A stretch of 64,000 nucleotides of DNA from Streptomyces tsukubensis. GTDB lineage: Bacteria; Actinomycetota; Actinomycetes; Streptomycetales; Streptomycetaceae. Under the pieces are notes generated by a model. The model had not been told where the DNA came from and made no database searches. It saw only the letters and a list, made by a program, of their open reading frames with translations. The position numbers and the translations under genes are program-made. This document shows, piece by piece, positions 1 through 9,688 of the stretch (positions are counted from its first letter, which is position 1; every line of letters starts with the position of its first letter). The stretch covers positions 6,634,001 to 6,698,000 of the forward strand of contig NZ_CP045178.1 of the NCBI RefSeq assembly GCF_009296025.1, given 5' to 3'.

Positions 1-1967
1 ACGCAGCGTCCTCCGATGCCGCCGCGCAGGACCGGGTCGTGGTCCGTTCTCCCGATGGCCGGCTGCGGGTGGATGTGCGCGTGACGGACGGGCGGCTCTC
101 CTACGAGGTCGCGCGTGGTGGGCGGGTTCTGGTGGCGCGTTCCGGGCTCGGTCTCGACCTGGCGGGGAAGCCGTCGCTGACCAGCGGGCTGGTGCTCGAT
201 TCCGTTCGGCGTCGGACGATCAACGAGTCGTGGCGTCCTGTGTGGGGGGCCGACGCGCTCGTCCGTAACCATGCCAAGGAGTGCGTACTGCGGACCGTGC
301 AGCCGGAGACCGGCGTGCGCCTGGACGTGGTCCTCCGCGTCTTCGCCGACGGGGTCGGGCTGCGCTATCACCTCCCCACGCAGGACGGGCTCGACACCTG
401 GACCGTCACCGCCGAGCACACCGAGTTCGCGCTGCCGCCCACCGCCACGAGCTGGTCACTGGCCGCGGGCACCGACTGGAACGCCGACGAGCGGCACTAC
501 CGGCAGCTTCAACTGTCCGAGGTCGAGACCGCGCAGACCCCGCTCACCCTGGCCACCGGGGACGGCGAGCACATCGTGGTGCACGAGGCCGCGCTCATCG
601 ACTACCCGAGCATGACCCTCGCCGCCGCCCCCGGTCGCCCCGGTGTTCTCACCAGCGAGTTGATCAGTCTGCCTGACGGTACGAAGGCGCACCTGTCGGG
701 AGAGTTCTCCACGCCGTGGCGCACGCTGACCATCGGTGACCGACCCGGTGATCTCGCCGAGTCCCATCTGATCGAGAACCTCAACGAGCCGTGCGCGCTG
801 CCCGACACCTCGTGGGTTTCGCCCGGTACGTATGTCGGTGTGTGGTGGGAATTGCAGCGCCGGTACACGACCTGGACCGAGGGGCCGCAGCACGGGGCGA
901 CGACGGAACGCGTCAAGCAGTACATCGACTTCGCCAAGGAAGCGGGTGCGAGCCACGTACTCGCCGAGGGCTGGAACACCGGCGCCGGCAATCAGTGGAC
1001 CGGTCAGGATTTCCTCACCCCGCAGCGGGACTTCGACCTGCCCGAGGTGTTGCGCTATGCCCGTACCAACGGTGTCGGGTTCATCGCGCACAACGAGACC
1101 CGCGGTTTCGTCGACTACTACGAGCAGAACATGGACAAGATCTTCGCGCGCTACGCCGAACTCGGCATCCACGCGGTGAAGACGGGCTACGCCACCAAGT
1201 TCGTACTGGGCGGGACGCAGCGCAGCCATTTCGATCAGGAAGCCGTCCGTCACTTCCAGCGGGTCATCACCACCGCGGCCCGCCACCGGATCATGATCGA
1301 CGCGCACGAGGCGATCAAGCCGACCGGTCTGGCGCGCACCTACCCGAACATGATGACGGGGGAGGGGGTGGCCGGGATGGAACAGCAGAACTACAAGGGG
1401 CGGCTCGGGAATCCACCCGCCCAGGCCACGATTCTGCCCTTCACCCGGTACATGGGCGGGCCCGCCGACTACACCCCTGGTGTCCTCAATGTGACGTGGG
1501 ACCCGGCGGGCCTCGGCACCCGGGTGCAGACGACCTCCGCTGCCCAACTCGCTCTGTATTCGCTGTTCTTCAGCCCCACGCAGATGCTGGCCGATACCCC
1601 CGAGAACTATCGAGACCACCCTGGCTTCGCGTATCTGAAGGGTATGCCCGCCAGTTGGGACGAGACCAGGTTCCTCGACTGTGTGATCGGTGACTACACG
1701 GTCGCGGCCCGTCGGAAGGGTGACACCTGGTATCTCGGCGCCATCACGGACGAGAACGAGCGGACCCTGCGGATACCGCTGCGCTTCCTCGGACCCGGCA
1801 GCCACGAGGCCGAGATCTATCGCGACGCCGACGACACCGACTGGCACGACAATCCGCTGCCGATCGACATCCTGACCCGTACGGTGCGTTCGTCGACCGT
1901 ACTCACCCTGCGGCTGGTCGCCGGTGGTGGCACGGCCATTCGGTTCCGTCCCGGACGTTCCGCGTGA
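1..1967 (+). CDS. GH97 family alpha-glycosidase (5' end missing)
   Basis: The reading frame is open from the first complete codon (base 3), so the true start and probably a signal peptide lie left of the window; the GTG at 39 is internal. Order seen: N-terminal beta-sandwich (about 40-820), (beta/alpha)8 barrel starting near the WWELQRRY segment (about 840-1640), C-terminal beta domain (about 1640-1960). The barrel has VKTGYATKF where retaining GH97 enzymes carry an Asp nucleophile (KVDF), followed by HEAIKPTGLARTYPN and ILPFTRYMGGPADYTPG. From family knowledge this Gly-for-Asp pattern with Glu in the HEA motif marks the inverting SusB-like alpha-glucosidase branch. Likely an exported enzyme that releases sugar from alpha-glucosides. 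It is followed by another glycoside hydrolase, suggesting a small polysaccharide-use locus. Family assignment is strong; substrate is inferred. Confidence 0.88.
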   Translation, partial: AASSDAAAQDRVVVRSPDGRLRVDVRVTDGRLSYEVARGGRVLVARSGLGLDLAGKPSLTSGLVLDSVRRRTINESWRPVWGADALVRNHAKECVLRTVQPETGVRLDVVLRVFADGVGLRYHLPTQDGLDTWTVTAEHTEFALPPTATSWSLAAGTDWNADERHYRQLQLSEVETAQTPLTLATGDGEHIVVHEAALIDYPSMTLAAAPGRPGVLTSELISLPDGTKAHLSGEFSTPWRTLTIGDRPGDLAESHLIENLNEPCALPDTSWVSPGTYVGVWWELQRRYTTWTEGPQHGATTERVKQYIDFAKEAGASHVLAEGWNTGAGNQWTGQDFLTPQRDFDLPEVLRYARTNGVGFIAHNETRGFVDYYEQNMDKIFARYAELGIHAVKTGYATKFVLGGTQRSHFDQEAVRHFQRVITTAARHRIMIDAHEAIKPTGLARTYPNMMTGEGVAGMEQQNYKGRLGNPPAQATILPFTRYMGGPADYTPGVLNVTWDPAGLGTRVQTTSAAQLALYSLFFSPTQMLADTPENYRDHPGFAYLKGMPASWDETRFLDCVIGDYTVAARRKGDTWYLGAITDENERTLRIPLRFLGPGSHEAEIYRDADDTDWHDNPLPIDILTRTVRSSTVLTLRLVAGGGTAIRFRPGRSA

Positions 1968-2357
1968 CCCGCGCGGTCACGGCGTTCTGCCTGTCGGGAG
2001 TCGGCCCGCTGTACGTGGGCCACGGTGCGCGACGCGATACCCCGCTCCGACGCCGCCGGCATCGTGGGCGCGGCCGTCATCGGCCGTGACCGCTCATGGA
2101 CGCGGTTCCCTCGTCCCCGGTGTTGACCTCAAAAGTGTGGCGACAGCACACTGAACCTCGCTCCCCCCATGGGGCGAACGGCATCTCCACGTACCCCATG
2201 GGCGCAGCTGCCGCACTGGCGTTCAGCGCTCAAGGTGCGCGGTCTCGCGCGCTCGCACCGCCTGTTCACCGCACCGCCTGTTCACCGCACCGCCTGTTCA
2301 CCGCTCTGCCTCCGCCGCGCGCGTTCCGCTGCCCCGCAACGAGATGAGGAGCACTTC
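1968..2357. other. Intergenic region between the two glycosidases
   Basis: 390 bases without a convincing gene. It holds the 16-bp repeat described separately and, just before the next gene, a GAGGAG ribosome binding site at 2346-2351. No clear promoter hexamers or terminator were identified. Whether the second glycosidase has its own promoter here cannot be told by eye. Confidence 0.5.
2255..2302. repeat. Three perfect 16-bp tandem repeats
   Basis: The unit GCACCGCCTGTTCACC occurs three times head to tail (2255-2270, 2271-2286, 2287-2302), 55 bp upstream of the Tat-exported glycosidase start. It lies in the untranslated leader or promoter region. Function unknown; it could be a replication-slippage expansion. 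Confidence 0.9.
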
Positions 2358-4898
2358 ATGACCGGATTCAACCGTCGCGATTTCATCAGGGTCGCCGGTG
2401 TCGGGGCCGCCGCCCTGGCCCTGCCGCCGGTAGCAGCGGTGGGGGAGGCGAGCGCGGGGGTGGTCCGGCCCACGGCTCTGCGGGGGGCCGTGAACGGGTC
2501 GGGTACCTGGCAGGTGAGCGCGACCGTGCTGGGCTGGACCTTCGGTGGTTCCGTCGGCTCCGCCGCGACCGGCATCACCACCCGTTCGGGGTCGGACGCG
2601 GTGGGCGCGTACACCGAGACCACGTTCACGTTCCAGGCGGGTGCGCGTGAGGGCGGCATCCGCGTCTACGACGGCGCCTCGTGTGTCGTCTTCACCGACA
2701 CCTACGTCAAGTCGGGCGCCAACTCGGGGCCGTTCCCGACATTCAGCCAATACCCGAAGCTGGCTCGGCAGTTGAGTCACAGGGACTGCTTCGGAAGGTT
2801 CCAGTTCAACAGCTTCACCAGTGCGGCGGACAGCCCGTGGGTGTTCTTCGACGACTCGGGCAACACCTTCCTGCTCTCGGCGGCGAGCCACTTCCAGGAC
2901 GCGCGGACCACCCAGGCCTCGAACGGCTCGATCGCCGTCGGCGTACTCGGTTCGATCTCCACCCTGCCCGCCGGCTACACCCGGCGTACGATCCTGTCGG
3001 TCAAGGCCGGGATCGGCGCCGCCCACCGTGCGTGGGGCGCCGCCCTGACGCGGTTGGCGGGCAAGACACCACCGGCCAACGACTCCGGAGTGATCCTCAA
3101 TACGCTCGGCTACTGGACCGACAACGGCGCCGACTACTACTACAAGTTCGACGCGGCGAAGGGCTACACGGGCACCCTGCTGGCGGTCCGCGACGAGTGG
3201 GCGTCCCAGAAGATCCCCATGGGGTACATGCAGCTCGACAGCTGGTGGTACCCCAAGGGGCCGGACAGCGACTGGAACGCCCTGCCGGACGGCACCTTCC
3301 TCTACGAGGCCGACAAGGAGCTGTTCCCGGACGGACTGGCCGCGTTCCAGAAGCGGTTGGACAAGCCGCTCGTCACGCACGCCCGGTGGATGGACGCTTC
3401 GAGCCCCTACCACGACACGTACGCGTTCTCGAACAACGTTGTCACCGACCCGAAGTTCTGGCAGGGCGTCATGGACTACCTGCGCGAAGGGGGCGTCGCC
3501 GTCTACGAGCAGGACTGGCTCTGCACCCATGCCAAACCCGCCGACAACAGCCTCACCGAGGCCGACGCGTTCTTCGACAACATGGCCCGCCACTCCGCGG
3601 CCGACGGCATCGATCTCCAGTACTGCATGGCGCTGCCGCGCGACTATCTCCAGAGCACGCTCTACTCCAACCTGACGACCATACGGGTCAGCGACGACCG
3701 CTTCGACCGGCCGAAGTGGGACATGTTCCTCTACGACTCGCAGTTGGCCGGCTCGCTCGGAGTATGGCCCTGGGCCGACGTGTTCTTGAGCGGCGAGACC
3801 AACAACCTGCTGATCGCCAACCTGTCCGCGGGGCCGGTCGGCGTCGGGGACGCACTGGGGAAGGTGAACGCCGCCAACCTGTCGAAGGTGGCCCGCCCCG
3901 ACGGTGTCCTCGTCAAACCCGACGTGCCGATCGTTCCCACCGACGCGACCTACATCGGCGAAGCCGCCGGGAAACTGCCTGCCATGGTCGCCGCCACCCA
4001 CGTCGTGCACGCCACGGGGCTGACGTACCGCTATGTCTTCGCCTACGCCCGGCAGTCGCGTGCGCCGCAGCGCGTCTACCAGGCCGAGGACGCGACCCTC
4101 TCCGGGGTGACCGTCAGCACGGGCGAATCCGGATACACCGGCAGTGGGTTCGCCGACTTCCAGCACGCCGACGCGGACTACGTGGAGTGGACGGTGCGGG
4201 CGCCCGCCCCGGGCACGTACACCCTCCAGTTCCGTTACGCGAACGCCTCCTTCACCGACCGCCCGCTCGCGGTGAAGGTGAACGGCGCCGCCGCCCGCAC
4301 CCTGTCGTTCCCCTCGACCGGCTGGTGGACGTCATGGAGCGTCGTCGGGCTGAGGGCCACCCTGAGCGAGGGCGTGAACACCGTACGCGCGACCGCCACC
4401 GGGGCGAGCGGCGCCAACATCGACTGGCTCGGCGTCACTCAGGGAACCGTGCCGACCGGCCTCTCCCAGGACGTCTCGTTCAGCCTGGCCTCGCTGGGCG
4501 TGGACGGACCCGCGTACGTCTACGACTACTACGCGGGCACCGGCACCCCGGTCGCCTCGGGCGGCGGTGTGACCGCCACCGTCACCACCGGTACGTACTG
4601 GGTCGTCGCGCCTGTCGGTCCCTCCGGCATCGCCTTCCTCGGTGACGCCGGAAAGTTCGTCCCGCACGGCGACAAGCGAGTCGTGCACCTCAACGACGAC
4701 GGACACGTCAACGCGACCCTCGCCTTCGCCGCGGACGAGGGGCCTGTGACCCTGCACGGTTACGCCCCGCGCAAGCCGACCGTCACGGCCACCAGGGGCA
4801 GCGTCGGCGCCGTCACTCACAACGCCTCGACCAAGCTCTTCACCGTCTCCGTGACAGCGGGCGCGGGCAACCAGGCAGTCATCGCCGTCGCACCCTGA
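2358..4898 (+). CDS. Tat-exported alpha-galactosidase-like glycoside hydrolase with CBM6/35 module
   Basis: 846 residues from the ATG at 2358, chosen because GAGGAG sits 6 bases upstream and the protein then begins with a twin-arginine signal (NRRDFIRVAG, then a hydrophobic run and Ala-rich cleavage region). An upstream in-frame start would bury the signal. The catalytic region (about residues 100-560) is a TIM barrel with GVILNTLGYWTDNGADYYY, MQLDSWWYPKG and VYEQDWL, which resembles GH36/GH27-type alpha-galactosidase and raffinose-synthase-like folds, but I cannot name the exact GH family. Residues about 572-696 start with RVYQAEDATLSG and end at NIDWLGV, a carbohydrate-binding module of CBM6/35 type. 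The remaining C-terminus is beta-rich. Likely folded in the cytoplasm and exported to act on plant or microbial glycans together with the preceding GH97 enzyme. Confidence 0.82.
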   Translation: MTGFNRRDFIRVAGVGAAALALPPVAAVGEASAGVVRPTALRGAVNGSGTWQVSATVLGWTFGGSVGSAATGITTRSGSDAVGAYTETTFTFQAGAREGGIRVYDGASCVVFTDTYVKSGANSGPFPTFSQYPKLARQLSHRDCFGRFQFNSFTSAADSPWVFFDDSGNTFLLSAASHFQDARTTQASNGSIAVGVLGSISTLPAGYTRRTILSVKAGIGAAHRAWGAALTRLAGKTPPANDSGVILNTLGYWTDNGADYYYKFDAAKGYTGTLLAVRDEWASQKIPMGYMQLDSWWYPKGPDSDWNALPDGTFLYEADKELFPDGLAAFQKRLDKPLVTHARWMDASSPYHDTYAFSNNVVTDPKFWQGVMDYLREGGVAVYEQDWLCTHAKPADNSLTEADAFFDNMARHSAADGIDLQYCMALPRDYLQSTLYSNLTTIRVSDDRFDRPKWDMFLYDSQLAGSLGVWPWADVFLSGETNNLLIANLSAGPVGVGDALGKVNAANLSKVARPDGVLVKPDVPIVPTDATYIGEAAGKLPAMVAATHVVHATGLTYRYVFAYARQSRAPQRVYQAEDATLSGVTVSTGESGYTGSGFADFQHADADYVEWTVRAPAPGTYTLQFRYANASFTDRPLAVKVNGAAARTLSFPSTGWWTSWSVVGLRATLSEGVNTVRATATGASGANIDWLGVTQGTVPTGLSQDVSFSLASLGVDGPAYVYDYYAGTGTPVASGGGVTATVTTGTYWVVAPVGPSGIAFLGDAGKFVPHGDKRVVHLNDDGHVNATLAFAADEGPVTLHGYAPRKPTVTATRGSVGAVTHNASTKLFTVSVTAGAGNQAVIAVAP

Positions 4899-4920
4899 CG
4901 TCCCGGCGACCCGGGTCCGG

Positions 4921-4948
4921 GCCCGACGCTTTTCGGCGCAGGTCGGGC
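4921..4948. terminator. Possible hairpin terminator between convergent genes
   Basis: GCCCGAC (4921-4927) pairs with GTCGGGC (4942-4948) around a 14-base loop containing TTTT. It lies 22 bases after the glycosidase stop and about 80 bases before the end of the convergent CHAT gene. The stem is short and no U-tract follows, so this is tentative. Confidence 0.35.
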
Positions 4949-5026
4949 GGGGTGCAGGCGCGGTCGGACATGCCGGACCACGTACGTGGACCCACCGCGC
5001 CGCGCAATGTGACCTCGCGTGATCTC

Positions 5027-8000
5027 TCAGGTGTCGTCCGAGGCGGCGTCCCTCGCTGAGGCGTCCCTGGTGGAGGCGTCCCTCGTGGAGGCGGTAGAGG
5101 CGGTGGTGGCCCCGGGAGCGGCGGGGGTTTTGAGGGCCGGTCCGGGGTAGCCCTGGTGGATGAAGGGTGCCCAGTCTGCCGGGTGGTCCAGCCTGGGGCC
5201 CTTCTTCAACTCGGCGAGCAGGTCGCCGCCGAGTGAACCGGGGTTCTGGCGGTGCGGGTCGAGCATCCACAGCTGCGCTGCCCTGAGCGCGTCCACCGGG
5301 CTGAACCCCTCCACGGACACGTAGTGGTGGAACACGACCATCATCAGCGCCGACGCGGAGTCACGGGTGGACCAACGGGAGCCCACCACATCGCGTGCGC
5401 CGCCCGCCACGAAGGCCGTCGTCAGGGTGAGTGCTTCGTCGTGGTCGCGGGTGGACAGGTCCGTCTGGCAGGCGGGGAGTACCACCAACGGGCCGTCGTC
5501 CGGCGCTGGTTCACCCGTACGCGTGCCCCTGCGGCCGAGGAGTCGGGAGACGGTCAGCATGCCGGGGTTCGCGCGCGCGTCCTGGGGATCGTTCTCGTCC
5601 GGCCGCGATCCGGGATCGTCCTCGGGCTCCGCCAGTTGCAGTGCGGACGCCGTGGGGCTGAGCCCCGCGGATCCGTGACAGGCCACGTGGAGGACGGAGG
5701 GGGTGCCCGCGAGCACGTCGAGGAGGTGGTCAGGGGTACCGGTGGCCTCCGGTTCGACGGGCGGGTCGAAGAGTTCTCCGTACAGCCGCGCCCCCGGATA
5801 GAGGTTCCTGTGCAGCGCGGTGACCTCCAGGTCGGCGTGGGGCAGGGTCATGCTGGGGTCGGCGAGCAGCACGGGGTCGGCGGCCGGGGCGCGGCGGGCG
5901 CGGCGGACCGTGTCGAGGAACTGCCTGCCGGAGGCCGCGTAGCTGAACACCATGATCTGGCACGCGTACGCGTGGGGTGATCCCGCGGGCATCCGAGCCG
6001 CGTGCCAGGGGACGATGCCGAGGCGTCCGCAGGGCACCAGCACGATCCTGGGCGGCCCAGGACGGTCCTTGCGCCGGTTCTCGTTCTCGCTGAGCCGTTC
6101 CGCGACGCCGGTCAGGACGGGGGCGATCACCGCTCCCGTCGCCCAGTCGCACAGCTCCGAGAGGGCCTCCTCCCACTCCTCTTCGGCGGCGGCGTCGTGC
6201 GGCTGGGACTGGTGCCGTACGGCCGCGTCGACGTAGCGCTCCAGCGGGCCGCCGTGTTGGTCGCAGAGCAGGGGCAGCGCCCGTACGCCGGTGCCGATGT
6301 CCGGGCCCACCACGATCGCCATGCCCAGCGCGTCGCCCTCACCTGCCAGCAGATAGACCAGCGCGTCCGCGTCGCCCTCCGCGATCCCGGCCTTGAGCTC
6401 CTCGACCGTGGGCGTGCGGAACAGCGCGCCGCCCGCTTCCCGGTGGCCGAGCGCCGCCAGGGCGCGCCGGCGCAGGGAGCTGGGGAGTTCGCGGGGGAGC
6501 GCGCCGGGCGCCGGGGCGGCCGGTACGTCGCTCGCCCGCCACTCCCCGGCGAGGCCGTCGTGGCCTCGGGCCTCCAGGAGGTCGGGAACGGCCCTTGAGG
6601 TGGACGCGGCCTGGAGCACCAGGGCCCGGCCGAGCTCCAGCGCGGCCACGGCTTCCTCGACCCGGCCGTGGGAGGCTGCCCAGACGGCGGCCCTGATGCC
6701 TCGGTCGGCTCCCGACCGGGCGGTCAGCAGACCGTGGTCGGGCCCCGATTGCAGTACGACGTCACCGGCGAGCGCCTGGAGGGACTCCAGTGCCGCGTTC
6801 GTGGCGGCGTCATGGTCCGCCGGGTCCTGGGTGAGGCCGAGACGGGCACGGTAGTTCTCCGCGAGCTGCCAGAGCGCGGGAGCGGCGATCTGCGGGGAGC
6901 GGCCCTGCCTGACCTGGTCGCGAATGTGCTCCAGTTCGACGATGGCGGCGTTCAGGTCGGCCGGGTCATGGGTGACGGAGTGCCGTATCGACCCCGCCAG
7001 TGCGGAGAAGAAACGGGTCTCCGTGGTGGCGTCCGCCGGCGGCGGGGCGTAGGCGGGCATCAGTCCTGGGGTGTCGCTCACGGCGGACCTGGCGGTGCGC
7101 AGCGCGTCCCTGAAGGCATGGATCAGCGCCTCTGGAACGCCGTGGGCCGCGGCGGACATGGAGGCCAGGGTCTCCTCCTGGTTGGCGAACCCGCGCAGGA
7201 GCGTGTCGGTGTCCTTGGTGTGCGAGCCCAGTGCGGAGAGCGCGGATCCGAGCGCGAGCCGCACCACAGGGCGGATCGGGTGGCCCTCGGGGGTGGACCG
7301 TTCGACGGATTCGAGTTCGTCGACCAGCGCCGCGAGGTCGTCCCAGGACTCCGATTCCTCCGCCTTGTTGACGCGGTCCAGCAGCCCTATCACTCGGTTG
7401 CCCAGGACGAGGGCGGCGGCCGCGGGGTCGCCTGCGGCCTGCTCGGCGAAGTGGTCTGCCACCGGCCCCGCGTGGCCGCGGGCGACGTCGCCGTCCTGCT
7501 GGCTGCCGCCCAGGGGCTGGCCCGTGCGCAGCACCATGCGCATCAGGTTCTCGATCTCGGGGGCCCGGTCATGGCCTTCCGGCAGCCGGTCCAGGTCCGC
7601 CCCGAGCCGCTGGAGCAGTCGGCTGACCTCCTCCGGGTCGCCTGTGCGCAGAGCGTCGGTGGTACCGAGCATCGTGGCCAGCCAGGCGCCGAGGACGGTG
7701 GTGTCGGCGTCCGGGGCGCCCGGGGCGTCCGGGGCGTCGAGGGGTGTGGTGTCGGTGTGCGGGGGGTCGGCGGAGGTGGTGTCGGCGCCCGGCGTCCGGG
7801 CGGGTGTTTCCGGGGCGTCGCGGCGGGAGGCGCTCTGCCGGGGCCGGGGACCATCGTCCTGGTCGCCGCCGTCCTGCCCGGTGTCAGCGGCAGCGGTCGA
7901 CCGCTCGTCGGGCAGGTCCTTCGCCAGTTCCATCAGTACGCGCAGCTGATCGGAGAAGGGGAAGTCCGCGGGCAGCATGCCCATCAGTTTCTCCGGCTCG

Positions 8001-8590
8001 GAGAGGCCGGTGCGGGACAGGTGCGACAGCATCTCCTGGGCGTGCCGAAACTTCTCCCGGTCCTCGGGCGCCAGCGGCAGCCGACCGGCCTCCTCGGCCA
8101 GGGCCTCGAACCGCGCCGCTTCCACGGCCACCGATCCCGGGGCCGATCGCAGGGAGCGGTCGAAGACGGTCCAGAAATCCGGGGCTGTCCCTGGCGCCCC
8201 GCTCGGCACGGAGGAGTCCGTCACCGACAGCAGGAGCATCGCCGCCCACTGCCTGTCCTCCTCCGTCACCGCCTCGCCCGCGGGCGTCGCCGGGTCACGC
8301 GCCTCGTTGAGGAGGCGCTGCGCACGTACGCGGTCTTCCTGGGTGCCGTTCCCTGTGGAGTACCGGATGGCCAGCAGACCGCCGAGCCGCAGCGTCACCA
8401 CGCCGAGCAACGCGTGATCGTGGTCCAAGAGCCCGCGCAGGCCGGTGAGTTCGGCCACGGGGGCGTCGAAATCGGTGGGGGAGGGCGTCCCCGTCAGCGC
8501 CCGCGTGATCACTCCGGCCGCTCGTTCGATCGCCTCGGTGGCCCATATCCGCAGCCCCTGGACGCCACCGCTGCTCTCGTCGCTCACCAT
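5027..8590 (-). CDS. CHAT-domain caspase-like protease with helical repeat N-terminus
   Basis: 1187 residues from the ATG complement at 8588-8590, with a GAGGAGGA-type site upstream. The N-terminal ~800 residues are alpha-helical and TPR-like, broken by an acidic/Pro low-complexity stretch around residues 235-300. The C-terminal CHAT domain (about 800-1150) carries the catalytic pair: His972 in VLHVACHGSAG and Cys1041 in VVLPACQTD, followed by GGARDVVGSRW. CHAT proteases belong to the caspase/separase clan and act as effectors in bacterial conflict and regulated cell-death systems (family knowledge). The gene is divergent from the small membrane protein and sits beside a toxin-antitoxin pair and the kinase/GTPase operon, so it may be the effector of that island; this link is inference. 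Both catalytic residues are intact. Confidence 0.87.
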   Translation of the reverse strand: MVSDESSGGVQGLRIWATEAIERAAGVITRALTGTPSPTDFDAPVAELTGLRGLLDHDHALLGVVTLRLGGLLAIRYSTGNGTQEDRVRAQRLLNEARDPATPAGEAVTEEDRQWAAMLLLSVTDSSVPSGAPGTAPDFWTVFDRSLRSAPGSVAVEAARFEALAEEAGRLPLAPEDREKFRHAQEMLSHLSRTGLSEPEKLMGMLPADFPFSDQLRVLMELAKDLPDERSTAAADTGQDGGDQDDGPRPRQSASRRDAPETPARTPGADTTSADPPHTDTTPLDAPDAPGAPDADTTVLGAWLATMLGTTDALRTGDPEEVSRLLQRLGADLDRLPEGHDRAPEIENLMRMVLRTGQPLGGSQQDGDVARGHAGPVADHFAEQAAGDPAAAALVLGNRVIGLLDRVNKAEESESWDDLAALVDELESVERSTPEGHPIRPVVRLALGSALSALGSHTKDTDTLLRGFANQEETLASMSAAAHGVPEALIHAFRDALRTARSAVSDTPGLMPAYAPPPADATTETRFFSALAGSIRHSVTHDPADLNAAIVELEHIRDQVRQGRSPQIAAPALWQLAENYRARLGLTQDPADHDAATNAALESLQALAGDVVLQSGPDHGLLTARSGADRGIRAAVWAASHGRVEEAVAALELGRALVLQAASTSRAVPDLLEARGHDGLAGEWRASDVPAAPAPGALPRELPSSLRRRALAALGHREAGGALFRTPTVEELKAGIAEGDADALVYLLAGEGDALGMAIVVGPDIGTGVRALPLLCDQHGGPLERYVDAAVRHQSQPHDAAAEEEWEEALSELCDWATGAVIAPVLTGVAERLSENENRRKDRPGPPRIVLVPCGRLGIVPWHAARMPAGSPHAYACQIMVFSYAASGRQFLDTVRRARRAPAADPVLLADPSMTLPHADLEVTALHRNLYPGARLYGELFDPPVEPEATGTPDHLLDVLAGTPSVLHVACHGSAGLSPTASALQLAEPEDDPGSRPDENDPQDARANPGMLTVSRLLGRRGTRTGEPAPDDGPLVVLPACQTDLSTRDHDEALTLTTAFVAGGARDVVGSRWSTRDSASALMMVVFHHYVSVEGFSPVDALRAAQLWMLDPHRQNPGSLGGDLLAELKKGPRLDHPADWAPFIHQGYPGPALKTPAAPGATTASTASTRDASTRDASARDAASDDT

Positions 8591-8927
8591 GCTCCCGTGT
8601 CCTCCTCGTCCGCCGTGACACCAGTGCCGGCCAGGCGGCCACCGGTCCCTGTGACTCGCGTGACCCCCGTAGCTCCCGTGCCCTCATGATGGCTCCACGG
8701 CAGGGGTTCCGGTACGGCGTACGCACCGACTCCCCGTACACGACCGGGAATCGGCCAGAAGACGCCCGGCCCGCCGTGTCCCGCGCTGCTGCGTCGACCG
8801 ACGGCCGGGCCGCCTGGTCGGCGACGGGGCGAACACCGGTCGTTGTCCGGCCGAGGTGTTCACCTGCGGGGGACGCGCTGCTTCGCTGGTCCTGTGGCGT
8901 AACAGGGGGCCGAAGGATGGAGGTCAC
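8591..8927. promoter_or_regulatory. Divergent promoter region of CHAT gene and membrane protein
   Basis: 337 bases separate the divergent starts. No complete coding frame is convincing here. It must hold the promoters of both directions, but I could not pick out reliable -35/-10 pairs. GGATGGAGG at 8916-8924 is the ribosome binding site of the rightward gene. Confidence 0.5.
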
Positions 8928-9458
8928 GTGGACCTCGGTGATGCGACCGCTCCGGTGGCCGCGATCGTCGGAGTCGTCGGAACGCTGCTGTCGGCGCTGC
9001 TGACCCAACGTGCGGCGGACCGTAGCCGCAGACGTGAGCAGGCGCGCGCCGATGAGCTGCGGGAACGGCGTGGCGAGGAGCGGGAACTGAGATCCTGCTA
9101 CGTGGAGCTGAACACCGCTGGGCGGCAGTACCTGGCGGCCCTCACCGATCAGTTGCACGCACTGGACCAGGCGGAGGAGCCGCAATCCGTACGACAGCGG
9201 CTGACCGAGGCGCGCGACCACTACAGGGATGTGTACGCGCAGGCCCAGATGCGGTTGGAGCAGCGCGTACTCGCCCACGCGACCGAGGTCAGCCACGGCC
9301 TGGGCGCGGTCTACGGCATGGTCAGGCGGTTGGACGACGGCGTGCCGAGAGAAGGGGACTCACCCCTCGCCGTACAGGAGGCCATCGACGCGCTCTGGGA
9401 GCGGTCGCGTGTGATGCGGCGCGCGATGCGCGCCGATCTGGGCGTGTTCCGGGCGTAG
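8928..9458 (+). CDS. Small membrane-anchored coiled-coil protein, function unknown
   Basis: 176 residues from GTG 8928, chosen over an upstream in-frame ATG because GGAGG ends 5 bases before it and the protein then starts directly with a hydrophobic helix (APVAAIVGVVGTLLSALLTQ, about residues 7-26). The rest is charged and helical (RRREQARADELRERRGEERELR), ending with a short helical domain. Predicted topology is one N-terminal membrane segment with a cytoplasmic coiled coil. I recognise no family. Its place between the CHAT gene and the toxin-antitoxin pair suggests an accessory role, but nothing in the sequence shows function. Confidence 0.7.
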   Translation: MDLGDATAPVAAIVGVVGTLLSALLTQRAADRSRRREQARADELRERRGEERELRSCYVELNTAGRQYLAALTDQLHALDQAEEPQSVRQRLTEARDHYRDVYAQAQMRLEQRVLAHATEVSHGLGAVYGMVRRLDDGVPREGDSPLAVQEAIDALWERSRVMRRAMRADLGVFRA

Positions 9459-9688
9459 TTGGGGAACTGAGGACGGGAAGCGACGGAACGGCAAGGAAGT
9501 GACGGAAGGGCCACCGGGAGCCCGGCCGGTCGGCATAGTGGGCGGTTGCGGCTCGGGCCCGTCTGCGGCAGGCACGCGTCCAAGGCCTGAAAGGCACCCA
9601 AGGCGTGACCGGAATCCAGGAAACGTGACAGGCGTCCAAGGCCCGGCAGTGACGGCAGGCGCGGCAGACATGACGGAAGGGAGGACGA

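Noticed and set aside
456..1847. Long minus-strand open frame opposite the GH97 gene
   Set aside because: It mirrors a real gene in high-GC DNA, has no family sequence and is Arg/Gly/Val-rich.
2298..4166. 622-codon minus-strand frame opposite the Tat glycosidase
   Set aside because: Antisense shadow of a clear gene; low-complexity Val/Gly/Arg composition and no motifs.
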